Shown here: positions 28,602 to 36,639 of the stretch, one piece after another
Layout: each line of letters opens with the position of its first letter
How positions within the stretch are numbered: the first letter of the stretch is position 1
Assembly: GCF_025717065.2 (NCBI RefSeq)
Contig: NZ_JAOVZO020000003.1
Location: 930,001-994,000, forward strand
Direction of reading: 5' to 3'
Length of the DNA stretch: 64,000 nucleotides
Source of the DNA: Tahibacter soli
Lineage (GTDB): Bacteria; Pseudomonadota; Gammaproteobacteria; Xanthomonadales; Rhodanobacteraceae
Notes under the pieces: model-generated
Told to the model about the DNA's origin: nothing
What the model saw: only the letters and a program-made list of their open reading frames with translations
The model's database searches: none
Position numbers and translations under genes: made by a program

Positions 28602-31478
28602 TTACGGCTGCTCGAAGCCGTTCCTGAAGATCAGGTCGGTGTTGGTGTAGCTGCCGGTGATCGCCTGGTTCGTCAGCGGCGAATACGCGAGCACGATCGC
28701 CAGATACGTGCCGGGCTGCGGCGCCGCGATAGTGCACGTTTCGTTCGCCGTCGCGCCGGCCGATTCGCAGACGATGTCTTCGCCGAGCTTCACCGTGAGA
28801 TCGGCGTCCTCGTTGGCGGGGCCGGTCGTTACGAACGACAGGTTCGTCGCGCCCGGCGGCACGACGAGGGTGTAGCGCAACTCGTCGTTCTGCGCGGCGC
28901 TCTGGCCCGACACGGTCACGCCGTTGGTCAGCGGCACCGGCGGCGCGCGCAGGCGCGCGACGCGCGAGTAGCTCGCGCCGGTGCCGTCGTCGTCGGTGAC
29001 CGTCAGGCGCACCGTGTAACTGCCGTAGGCCGCGTAGGTATGCGACGCGCTCGCCGTGGTCGCGGCCGGACTGCCGTCGCCGAAGTCCCAGCTGTACGAC
29101 GCGACCGTGCCGTCGAAGTCGAGCGACGTGCTCGCAACGTCGATGTCGCGATCGTCGATCGCGAGATCGAAATCCGGCGTCGGCGGCGCGTTCGTCGCGC
29201 TCGCGCCGAGCACGATGCGCCACGCGCCGCGGCTGTACGAGCCGGCGGTCAGCACGTGCGGATCGTCGTCTATTTCCAGGTCGACCACGACGAGGCCGAG
29301 CGGCATGCCGGCCGAATACGCCGTGAAGTTGTCGCCGCCGTCGACGCTTTCGTACACGCCGACGTCGGTCGCGACGAACAGCCGGTTCGTGTTCGCCGGG
29401 TCGATGACGACGCTGTTCGCCGGCACGTTCGGCAGGCCGGCGCCGACCGCCGCCCACGTCGTACCGCCGGTCGTCGAGCGATACAGCCGCGACGCGCCGA
29501 AGCCCGCACGCGTGACGAACACGCGCTGCGCGTTGGTCGGATCCATCGCGATGTCGGAGACGCGACCGCCGGGATAGTCGCCGGTGACGTTCGCGAACAC
29601 CGGCGTCGGCGCGTTGGCGTCGGCGCTCGACCAGATGCGTCCGCCGGCCGTGCCGACGTAGGTCGGCATCATGACGCCGATCAGCTGCGGCGTGATCACG
29701 CTTGCCGCGCCGCCCAGGTTCGGCGACAGCGCGGTCCACGCGTTGCCGTCGGTCGTCGTGCGATACAGGATGTTCGACGCCGTGAACAGGCGATTGCCGG
29801 CCACGGCGAGCGGCGTGACCCACGGAAAGCTGGCGCTCGCGGTCAGGCCGGTGGTCGGCATGCGTTCGAAACTGTCGAGGCTGCCGTCCTGTTCGGAGCG
29901 GACGATATAAGGCAGGTTGCTGCTCGGATAGCTCGTCTGGAACACGCGCGACGGCAGCGTCGGGTCGACCGCGTTCATGAAGCCGTCGCCGCTCGCGAAC
30001 GTGAGATTCCACTGCAGGCTGGTGCGGCGCGACGACGAGCCGTTGTCCTGCGCGCCGCCGAACACGATGTTGACGTCGGCGGGATGCACCGCGATGTCGT
30101 AGAACTGCGTGATGTTGAGATTGGCGTTCATGTTGACGTACGACACGCCGCCGTCGTCGGTACGCCAGAGGCCGCCGTCGGTGCCGACCCAGAAGCGGTT
30201 CGGGTTCGTCGCCGAGTAGCGCACGACGTGCGTGTCCTGATGGACTTTCTGCGACTTGCCCCAAGTGCTCGTCATTGGCGTGAGCGTCGCGCCGGCGTCG
30301 GTCGCGCGGTGATGGCGGATCGTGCCGACGAGCACCGTCGACGGATCCGTCGGATGCACCGCGAGCGTCAGGTTGTACGAGCACTGGCCTTCGCACGCCG
30401 CCGCGTTTTTCTGCGTCCAGCTCGTACCGCCGTTCACGGTCTGGTGCAGGCGCGACACGTTGGTGTTCGAACCGGTCAGCGCATACAGCGTGTTCGGGTC
30501 GCTCGGAGACAGCGCGAGGCGCAGGCGGCTGCCCGAGGCGTTGAGGCCGGTGCTGACGCTCGTCCACGTCGCGCCGCCGTCGGTCGACTTCGATACGCCC
30601 GAGCCGATGAGTCCCGCGTAGACCGTGTTCGTGCCGGGCACGAACAGGATGTCTTCGACGTTCGTGCTGAGCACGCGCGTCCAAGTCAGGCCGCGGTCGG
30701 TCGAGCGGAACACGCCGGCGCCCGACAGCGTGCCGGTCGCGCCGCAGGTGCCCGCGCCGCCGGCGAGAATCACGTTGCTGTCGGTCGGCTGCACGGCCAC
30801 CGCGTTGACGATCGACAACGGCATTGCCGTCGCGCCCGCGCCGTTGCGCGCGTTCCATGTCGCGCCGGCGTCTTCGGACAGAAACACGCCGAGCCCGAAA
30901 TACTCGGCGCAGCCGCCGGCGTTCTTGTCGCCGGTACCGACCCACACCGCGTTCGCGTCGTTCGGATCGAGCGTCACCGCGCCGATCGGCAGTGTGCCGA
31001 CGTTGTCGAAGACCGGCGTCCAGCTCGCGCCCGCGTCGGTCGTCTTCCACACGCCGCCCGCGGCCGCGCCGACGTAGACGGTGTCCTCGTTGCCGGGTAC
31101 CGGTGCGATGGCGTTGAGGCGGCCGGATACTTTTCCCATCGTCCACGAATTCATCGTCATCGACGACGGGCCGACCGGCTGCCACACCTCGCCCGCGCGC
31201 GCGAGCTGCGGGTCCTTGGCCCGGCGCTCAGCCTTGAGCGATTCGGCGGCCTGCGCGCGCAGGCGTGCCGCGTCCGGCACCGTGCGCAGCGCGTGCGTCT
31301 GTTCGAACCACAACTGGCGCTGCTCGATCTGCCAGCTTTCCTCGCGGCCTTCGCCTTCGCCCTCGTCTTTCGCTTCGAGGTGATCGGCTTCTTCGTGCCA
31401 CGCCGGCGCCGGAGCGGCCGGCAACAACACCATCGCCAGCGCGCCGAACGCGCGCCAACCGCAAATTTGAATCGACAT
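28602..31478 (-). CDS. Large secreted BNR-repeat beta-propeller protein with PKD and pre-peptidase-like domains and IFRNGFE tail
   Basis: 958 residues with a GGGAGG ribosome site. The signal peptide ends near PAPAW; an acidic stretch (EAKDEGEGEGREE) follows. From about residue 100 to 700 it has repeated Asp-box/BNR units of the S-x-D-x-G-x-x-W type (WKTTDAGASWTPV, FRSTDRGLTWTRV, SKSTDGGATWTSV), as in sialidase-like and VPS10-like propellers. A PKD domain follows (WDFGDGSPA...HTYAAYGSYTVRLTVTD), then a pre-peptidase-like beta-sandwich. No sialidase active-site set (Arg triad) could be recognised, so enzymatic activity is not claimed. The last residues DLIFRNGFEQP carry the shared tail. Confidence 0.9.
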   Translation of the reverse strand: MSIQICGWRAFGALAMVLLPAAPAPAWHEEADHLEAKDEGEGEGREESWQIEQRQLWFEQTHALRTVPDAARLRAQAAESLKAERRAKDPQLARAGEVWQPVGPSSMTMNSWTMGKVSGRLNAIAPVPGNEDTVYVGAAAGGVWKTTDAGASWTPVFDNVGTLPIGAVTLDPNDANAVWVGTGDKNAGGCAEYFGLGVFLSEDAGATWNARNGAGATAMPLSIVNAVAVQPTDSNVILAGGAGTCGATGTLSGAGVFRSTDRGLTWTRVLSTNVEDILFVPGTNTVYAGLIGSGVSKSTDGGATWTSVSTGLNASGSRLRLALSPSDPNTLYALTGSNTNVSRLHQTVNGGTSWTQKNAAACEGQCSYNLTLAVHPTDPSTVLVGTIRHHRATDAGATLTPMTSTWGKSQKVHQDTHVVRYSATNPNRFWVGTDGGLWRTDDGGVSYVNMNANLNITQFYDIAVHPADVNIVFGGAQDNGSSSRRTSLQWNLTFASGDGFMNAVDPTLPSRVFQTSYPSSNLPYIVRSEQDGSLDSFERMPTTGLTASASFPWVTPLAVAGNRLFTASNILYRTTTDGNAWTALSPNLGGAASVITPQLIGVMMPTYVGTAGGRIWSSADANAPTPVFANVTGDYPGGRVSDIAMDPTNAQRVFVTRAGFGASRLYRSTTGGTTWAAVGAGLPNVPANSVVIDPANTNRLFVATDVGVYESVDGGDNFTAYSAGMPLGLVVVDLEIDDDPHVLTAGSYSRGAWRIVLGASATNAPPTPDFDLAIDDRDIDVASTSLDFDGTVASYSWDFGDGSPAATTASASHTYAAYGSYTVRLTVTDDDGTGASYSRVARLRAPPVPLTNGVTVSGQSAAQNDELRYTLVVPPGATNLSFVTTGPANEDADLTVKLGEDIVCESAGATANETCTIAAPQPGTYLAIVLAYSPLTNQAITGSYTNTDLIFRNGFEQP

Positions 31479-31615
31479 CGTGCCTCCCGTGAGCCCCTGA
31501 TCCCGTCTGTAAGCGGGTGGTAATCAATCTTAAGGCTGATCATGCATGCGCCTATAGATCGAAATCGGCGCTTTGTTCAGCGGAGGCGCCAACTCTCACG
31601 TAGGGAAACGGCGGA

Positions 31616-32272
31616 TCAGCCGTCGCGCTCGAAGCCTTCGATCGTCGCGAGCCGTGTGCGCGCCGCGGCGAGATTCGCGCCGACCACGTCGTTGCGCAGC
31701 CGCCGCCAGAACGCGCGGGACGAGAAATGCCGGCCCAGGGCGACGAGCGCGAGCAGTGCCACGACGCCGAACGCGAACTGTGCCGCGACGAACGGAACGC
31801 CGAAGGCCACGTACGCGTCGATGCCGAGCAGCCCCTTTGTGCCGACGATGAGCAACAGCGGCCAGACGAGCGGCACGGCGAGCAGGATCGCGCGGGTTTT
31901 TGCCAGGCGCAGCGCGGCGAGGCGTTCGACGTCGCGCTGGATCGCGACGACCGGCGCGTCGTAGTCGATGCCGGCGGCGAGCGCGAGCTGGCGCAGTCCG
32001 ACCGCGACGAGCGCGATCCCCCCGACGAGAAGCGCGAGGCCCGGCGCGAGCATCGCCGCCTCGCGCCAGTGGTCGCCGACGAAACTGCCGAACAGCAGCA
32101 CGAGAATCGCGTCGCAGACGAGTTCGAACAGCGGCAGCGCGGCCGAGCGGCGCACCGCCTTGCGCGTGCGGTCGAGTTCGAGCGCCCGCGCGACGTGCAG
32201 GTTCAGCGCGACGCTCGCGTCGAGCTTGCGTTCGTGTTCCCGCCAGGCGGCCTTGAGTGCGTCGAGTTCCAT
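31616..32272 (-). CDS. Four-helix membrane protein coupled to an ECF sigma factor
   Basis: 218 residues, unrecognised. A charged N-terminal segment of about 45 residues (MELDALKAAWREHERKLDAS) precedes four hydrophobic helices (about 48-68, 74-95, 125-145, 152-178), then a basic C-terminal segment. Its ATG comes 1 nt after the sigma-factor stop codon, so the two are translationally coupled. That arrangement is typical of an anti-sigma factor or sigma regulator, but the zinc anti-sigma motif H-x3-C-x2-C is absent, so the role is inferred from context only. Confidence 0.8.
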   Translation of the reverse strand: MELDALKAAWREHERKLDASVALNLHVARALELDRTRKAVRRSAALPLFELVCDAILVLLFGSFVGDHWREAAMLAPGLALLVGGIALVAVGLRQLALAAGIDYDAPVVAIQRDVERLAALRLAKTRAILLAVPLVWPLLLIVGTKGLLGIDAYVAFGVPFVAAQFAFGVVALLALVALGRHFSSRAFWRRLRNDVVGANLAAARTRLATIEGFERDG

Positions 32273-32273
32273 G

Positions 32274-32771
32274 TCAGTGCTCCAGTTGCGCGCGCAGCTT
32301 GTGCTTGGCGCGGTTGATTTTCGTGGCGACGTTCGTTTCGCTGATGCCGAGAATCTCGGCGATCTCGCGATAGCTGCGGTCTTCGAGATACAAGAGCATC
32401 AGCGCGCGATTGAGCGGGTCGAGGCCGGCGATGAAGCCGCGCAGCCGCGCCAGCGCCTCGTCGCGTTCCGGTTCGCCGCCGTCGTCGCCGATTACATCGC
32501 CGGCGGCGTCGAGGGCGTCGAGGCCGTCGCGCCAGCCTTCGCTGCGCACCGCCGAAATCGCGACGTTCAAGGCAATGCGATACGCCCATGTCGCGAACGC
32601 GCGAGCCGCGTCGTAGGCGGGAAATGCTTTCCACAACTGCGCGACGATGTCCTGCTCCAGGTCGCGCCGGTCTTCGGCGCGGCGGCCGTACATCGCGGCG
32701 ACCTTGCGCACGACGCCCGCGTGCGCCGTGATGAGCGCGACGAAGTCGTCGTGTCGTGCCGATCCGCTCAT
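32274..32771 (-). CDS. ECF-type RNA polymerase sigma factor
   Basis: 165 residues from ATG 32771 (GGGGGGCGGG before it); upstream in-frame sequence to 33200 lacks similarity. Region 2: AEDRRDLEQDIVAQLWKAFPAYD...FATWAYRIALNVA; region 4: LDPLNRALMLLYLEDRSYREIAEILGISETNVATKINRAK with a clear helix-turn-helix. It is coupled to the membrane protein downstream and divergent from the histidine kinase gene at 32872. Confidence 0.93.
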   Translation of the reverse strand: MSGSARHDDFVALITAHAGVVRKVAAMYGRRAEDRRDLEQDIVAQLWKAFPAYDAARAFATWAYRIALNVAISAVRSEGWRDGLDALDAAGDVIGDDGGEPERDEALARLRGFIAGLDPLNRALMLLYLEDRSYREIAEILGISETNVATKINRAKHKLRAQLEH

Positions 32772-32871
32772 GCCCGCCCCCCGTTGCCCGTTCGATGTGG
32801 AGTGATTCGCACGGGCGCGCCGAAAATCACAGCGCCCGTCCGACTGTACGAACGCGTACGACTTTAGCCCG

Positions 32872-34344
32872 ATGCGCGCCGCCGACGTTCGGGGCAAGAC
32901 TGCGCCGTCGTCCGTTCGTTGCCGCCGTCTCTTGATCCGCACCAATCCGCTTCGCCCGCGCGGCTTGTTCGTCAAGCTGTTCCTGACGTTTCTCGTCGTA
33001 TCGTTCGCGACGCTGTTCGGCGTCGCCTTCGTCGATTCGCTGCTGTCGAGCTGGCGCTTCGAGCGCGACGTGCGCGGCCTGCTAGGCGGCATCGAGCAGC
33101 GCTCGGCCGACGTCGTCGCCGCCCGCGGCGATCTCGCCGATCCGCTCGTCTGCCGGAGGCTGGCGCAAGCGCTGTTCTGGCGAACCGTCGAAATCGGCAC
33201 CGCGGAAATCTCCGACTTCGACGAAGTGCTGTCGTACTTCTACACCGGCCGCCTGCACGTGCGCATCGTCCGCGACGGCAAGGCCCTGTGCGCGAGCTCG
33301 CCCGATGCCGCGCCGCTCGTCGCCGGCGCGCTCGACGCCGCCGCCGCGTCGCGCGAGCGCGACGGCTTCGCGCGGCACGGCGACGACTGGACCGCCACCA
33401 CGCGCTTCGCGATCGATCCGGCGCACGACGCGCTCGTCGGCGTGCAGTTCTGGCGCGGCTGGTCGATCAACACCGCGACGACGTACGACGTGATCCGCTC
33501 GATCAGCTTCGTCGGCGGCATCGGCGTTTCTTTCGCGGCCGTGCTGACGTGGCTGCTCGTGCGGCGCGTGCGCCGCGCGACCGACGCGGCCGACCGCTGG
33601 GCCGCCGGCGACTTCGGCGCGCGCATCGACGATCGCTCCCACGACGAATTCGGACGCCTCGCCGAGCGCTTCAACCGCATGGCCGACGCGCTGGCAAAAA
33701 TGCTCGAAGTGGAAAAAGCACTGGTCGTCTCGAACGAGCGCCACCGCATCGCGCGCGACCTGCACGACACCGCCAAGCAGCGCTGCTTCGTGCTGGGCCT
33801 GAAACTGACCGAGCTGCAGTACGAGGCGCGGGACAGCGCCCCGCTGCTCGCGGCGGTCGCCGACGCGCGGCGCATCGCCGACCAGTTGCAGCAGGATCTC
33901 GTCAACGTCGTTTCGGGCTACAGCCTGCCGGCCGTGACCGAACTCGGACTGCGCGAAGCGCTCGCGCGCGCCGTCGCCGATCTGTTGTGCGGCTCGGGCA
34001 TCGCGTTCACGCTCGACCTGCCGCCGGGCGAGGAGAACCGCCTGCGCGACGCGCCGATCGTCGCGCAGGAACTGCTGATGATCACGCACGAGGCGGTCGC
34101 GAACGCGCGCCGCCACAGCGGCTGCCGGCGCATCCACATCGGCTGCCATCGTCACGGCCGCACCTATTGGACGATCGAGGACGACGGCACCGGCTTCGAT
34201 CCCGACCGCGCGCCGCTCGGCATGGGGCTTGCCAACCTGCGCTGGCGCGCGACCGCGCTGCCCGAGGGCGACCTCTTCATCGACTCGGGCGCCTCCGGCA
34301 CGTGCGTGGTCGTTTCGTTTTCACTGCCCGATCGCGGCGCCTGA
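32872..34344 (+). CDS. Orphan NarL-type (HisKA_3) sensor histidine kinase
   Basis: 490 residues. First transmembrane helix about 33-55 (LFVKLFLTFLVVSFATLFGVAF), an extracytoplasmic sensor region of about 150 residues, second helix about 208-232, a HAMP linker (RRVRRATDAADRWAAGDFG), then the dimerisation/phospho-acceptor helix ERHRIARDLHDTAKQ with His near residue 305 and the ATPase domain (HEAVANARRHSG, DDGTGFDP, GMGLANLRWRA). No response regulator gene is adjacent on either side. Its stop overlaps the tail of the S41 remnant on the other strand by 24 bp. The nearest start with this length is used; it lacks a strong ribosome site. Confidence 0.9.
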   Translation: MRAADVRGKTAPSSVRCRRLLIRTNPLRPRGLFVKLFLTFLVVSFATLFGVAFVDSLLSSWRFERDVRGLLGGIEQRSADVVAARGDLADPLVCRRLAQALFWRTVEIGTAEISDFDEVLSYFYTGRLHVRIVRDGKALCASSPDAAPLVAGALDAAAASRERDGFARHGDDWTATTRFAIDPAHDALVGVQFWRGWSINTATTYDVIRSISFVGGIGVSFAAVLTWLLVRRVRRATDAADRWAAGDFGARIDDRSHDEFGRLAERFNRMADALAKMLEVEKALVVSNERHRIARDLHDTAKQRCFVLGLKLTELQYEARDSAPLLAAVADARRIADQLQQDLVNVVSGYSLPAVTELGLREALARAVADLLCGSGIAFTLDLPPGEENRLRDAPIVAQELLMITHEAVANARRHSGCRRIHIGCHRHGRTYWTIEDDGTGFDPDRAPLGMGLANLRWRATALPEGDLFIDSGASGTCVVVSFSLPDRGA

Positions 34345-35160
34345 CGCCGGCTGCGCCGCGGCGATGCCGGCCGCGCGCCGGATCGCGTCGACGCGGCCGT
34401 CGTCGAAGCCGTCGCGCGAAAACACGTCGAACGTCGTTCGCGGCGGGATGCCGGTCGCCTCGTACACGCGGCCCTGCGCGTCGCGCGTGACTTCGGTCGG
34501 AAAGCCGGCCTCCCGGCCGTTCGGCAAACCGTGCGGAAACGCGCCCGACACCGCGCCCCGCGTGCGCGTGCCGACGTGCACGACGTGCGGCAGCGCGCGC
34601 ATGAACAAAGTGAACAATTCGCCCGCGCTGACCGTGAGATCGGACGTCGGCAGCACGACCGGTTTCGCGTAGCGCACCGCGCCCGACGGAATCGCGTGGA
34701 ACGCACGCGGCGCCGCGCGGCGAACGCCGCGCGCCTGCTTGGTACAGGCGAGGCGTCGGCGATCGGCGAAGCGGCCGGCGATGTCGCTCGACACCCTGCC
34801 GATGCCGCCGCCGTTCGCGCCGACGTCGACGACGATCGCACCAGGCCACGCTGTCGCCGAATACGCGGCGGCGCGTCGCCGGGTCGAGCAGCGCGTCGAT
34901 CTTCGCGTTCTGATCGGCCGCCCGCTGCGCGAGCCATGCGTTGAAATCGTCCGCGCCGGATGCGGCGAAACGCTCGCGCAGCAGCGCGATCGTCGGTTCG
35001 CCGCGCCGTTGTCCGAGTTCGATCCTCCGACCGTCGACCCACACATTGGCGCCGGTATGCGGATCGTCGAAGCCGGCGACGAATTCGGCGAACACCGCCG
35101 CGAGTTCGGCGTCGTCGCGCGCCGCGGCGGCGAGCGGCCGCAATTGCGCTTGCGCTGCAC
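34321..35160 (-). pseudogene. S41-family (tail-specific) peptidase remnant, frameshifted and lacking its N-terminus
   Basis: The coding sense switches frame near 34840. Upstream on the minus strand one frame reads AAVFAEFVAGFDDPHTG and LLRERFAASGADDFNAWL down to GDSVAW. The other frame continues GAIVVDVGANGGG, then VVLPTSDLTVSAGELF, GTRTRGAVSG and FPHGLPNGREAGFP, the S41 catalytic core with its Ser-containing SAGE motif. Before about 35146 both frames lose similarity and a stop (TAG at 35176) cuts off any signal peptide. One short indel explains the mid-gene break; the missing N-terminus suggests real decay rather than only a sequence error. Confidence 0.75.
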
Positions 35161-35237
35161 GACGTCGACGCCGCGCTAGGCCGCGTACGGGCAGCAGTCG
35201 ATGAACAGATTCGCCATCGCCGCGGAGTGGCTTTGCG

Positions 35238-36464
35238 CTACAGCACCTGCGCCGCGTCCGCGCGCGCGACGGCTTCCCGCACGTAGTCGGTCAGCGTCGG
35301 ATACGCGCGCTGTGCGTGCAGGTCGAGTATTCGTGCAGCCGCCTCCGCCTCCGGGCACCACAGCAAGGCCGGCGAATCGGCCTCGCGACCCGGCGCGCCG
35401 CCGACGACGTGACAGCCGGCAAGCGCGTTCGCGTCGGCCGGGAACCGCGGCGAGCGGCGCGAGTATGGCGTCAGGGGCGCGCCTTCGAGAATCGCGGAAA
35501 TCGCCTCGCCGTGCCGCGAAAGATCGAGCGGTCGCACCGACTCGACGGGGAATATGCGCAACGCCATCTCGCCGTTCTGCAGCGCGTAGATCGCGCGAAG
35601 ATCGTCGGGCAACGGTCTGCCGATGCGACGCTCCGCTTCCGCGATCGCCGCCGCCGCCGCCGGTATCGCGGGCGTCGGTATACGTTTAAACAAGGGATGC
35701 GACGGTTCCGTTCGCGCGCGCTCGGCAAGCAGCGCCGGCATCGCGAGCGCCGCGAGCCGGGTCCTTGCCGCGTCCACCGCCGCATCGAAGCGCGCCATGC
35801 GCGCGGCCTGCCGCGTCAGCCGGACGTGCACGCCCTCGAGCCAGTCGCGCAGGTCGCGATACGCCGTGACGCCGTCGCCGCCGTCGGTTTCGTACAGGCG
35901 ATAGCCCGCCGCCGCCGGTGTTGCGCCGGCGTCGTACAGCAGCAGCGACGCCACTCGCGGCGGCGTCAATACGAGCCAGCGGCCGGCCGCGTCGACCGGC
36001 ACGGTCAGCGGTTGCGCGGCTTCGCCTGCCTGCGGCCAGGCGACAATTTCGCCGTCCTGCGCGATCTCGTCGAGGTGGATATCCGATCGCGCCCGGGCAC
36101 GAACCAGGGCCGACAGCGGCACGATATGGACGGCCGGCACGCCGTCGGCGGCGCGATACAGCCCGACGATTTCTTCCGGCAGCGCCGTGCCGTTGCGCGC
36201 CTGCGCGGCCGAAATGTCGTCGTCCGTTGCCGGTCCCGGCGCGGGCGGCGCGGTTGCGGCGACGTCGCGTACAAGTTTCGCAAAATCCAGCTTTTGCACT
36301 TCGGCTTCGCGCATGCTCAGATCCTCGTCGTGGGGGTGCGGCGCCGTCATTCGCGGACTGTCGATGCGTATCGATCCGGCCGCCTGGCACGTCGCCGCGC
36401 GGTGCGCGCGCATCGCGCTCTCGCCCGGCATGGCGAGGCTCGCCAGCATCAACAGAAGGATCAT
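35238..36464 (-). CDS. Protein with two SUKH (SMI1/KNR4-like) domains
   Basis: 408 residues from ATG 36464, which gives a short hydrophobic N-terminus (MILLLMLASLAM); ATG 36314 (MREAEVQKLDF, with GAGGAT before it) gives a 358-residue cytosolic form that fits SUKH proteins better. Two SUKH-type signatures are visible: ISAAQARNGTALPEEIVGLYRAADG (first half) and IAEAERRIGRPLPDDLRAIYAL-QNGE (second half). SUKH proteins often are immunity proteins against contact-dependent or polymorphic toxins; no toxin gene is adjacent, so the role is open. Confidence 0.75.
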   Translation of the reverse strand: MILLLMLASLAMPGESAMRAHRAATCQAAGSIRIDSPRMTAPHPHDEDLSMREAEVQKLDFAKLVRDVAATAPPAPGPATDDDISAAQARNGTALPEEIVGLYRAADGVPAVHIVPLSALVRARARSDIHLDEIAQDGEIVAWPQAGEAAQPLTVPVDAAGRWLVLTPPRVASLLLYDAGATPAAAGYRLYETDGGDGVTAYRDLRDWLEGVHVRLTRQAARMARFDAAVDAARTRLAALAMPALLAERARTEPSHPLFKRIPTPAIPAAAAAIAEAERRIGRPLPDDLRAIYALQNGEMALRIFPVESVRPLDLSRHGEAISAILEGAPLTPYSRRSPRFPADANALAGCHVVGGAPGREADSPALLWCPEAEAAARILDLHAQRAYPTLTDYVREAVARADAAQVL

Positions 36465-36581
36465 GCGAACGGCGCTCCGGCAGGCATCGGTCCGGGCTCT
36501 TGCCCGCCGGCATCAAACGACGTCGCGTGTGCCGGCCGAACACCGCGTGCCGCGCTCGGGGCTGCGCATTTGGTCTTGCTC

Positions 36582-36615
36582 AAAAAGCACGGGGCGCGAC
36601 ATGCGCGCCCCGTGC
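36582..36615 (-). terminator. Intrinsic terminator after parC
   Basis: 12-bp perfect stem (36587-36598 / 36604-36615) with a 5-nt loop; on the minus strand it is followed by a T-run (A-run 36582-36586). It sits 25 bp after the parC stop. Confidence 0.88.
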
Positions 36616-36639
36616 GTTCGATCGACCGCGATGGAAGGC

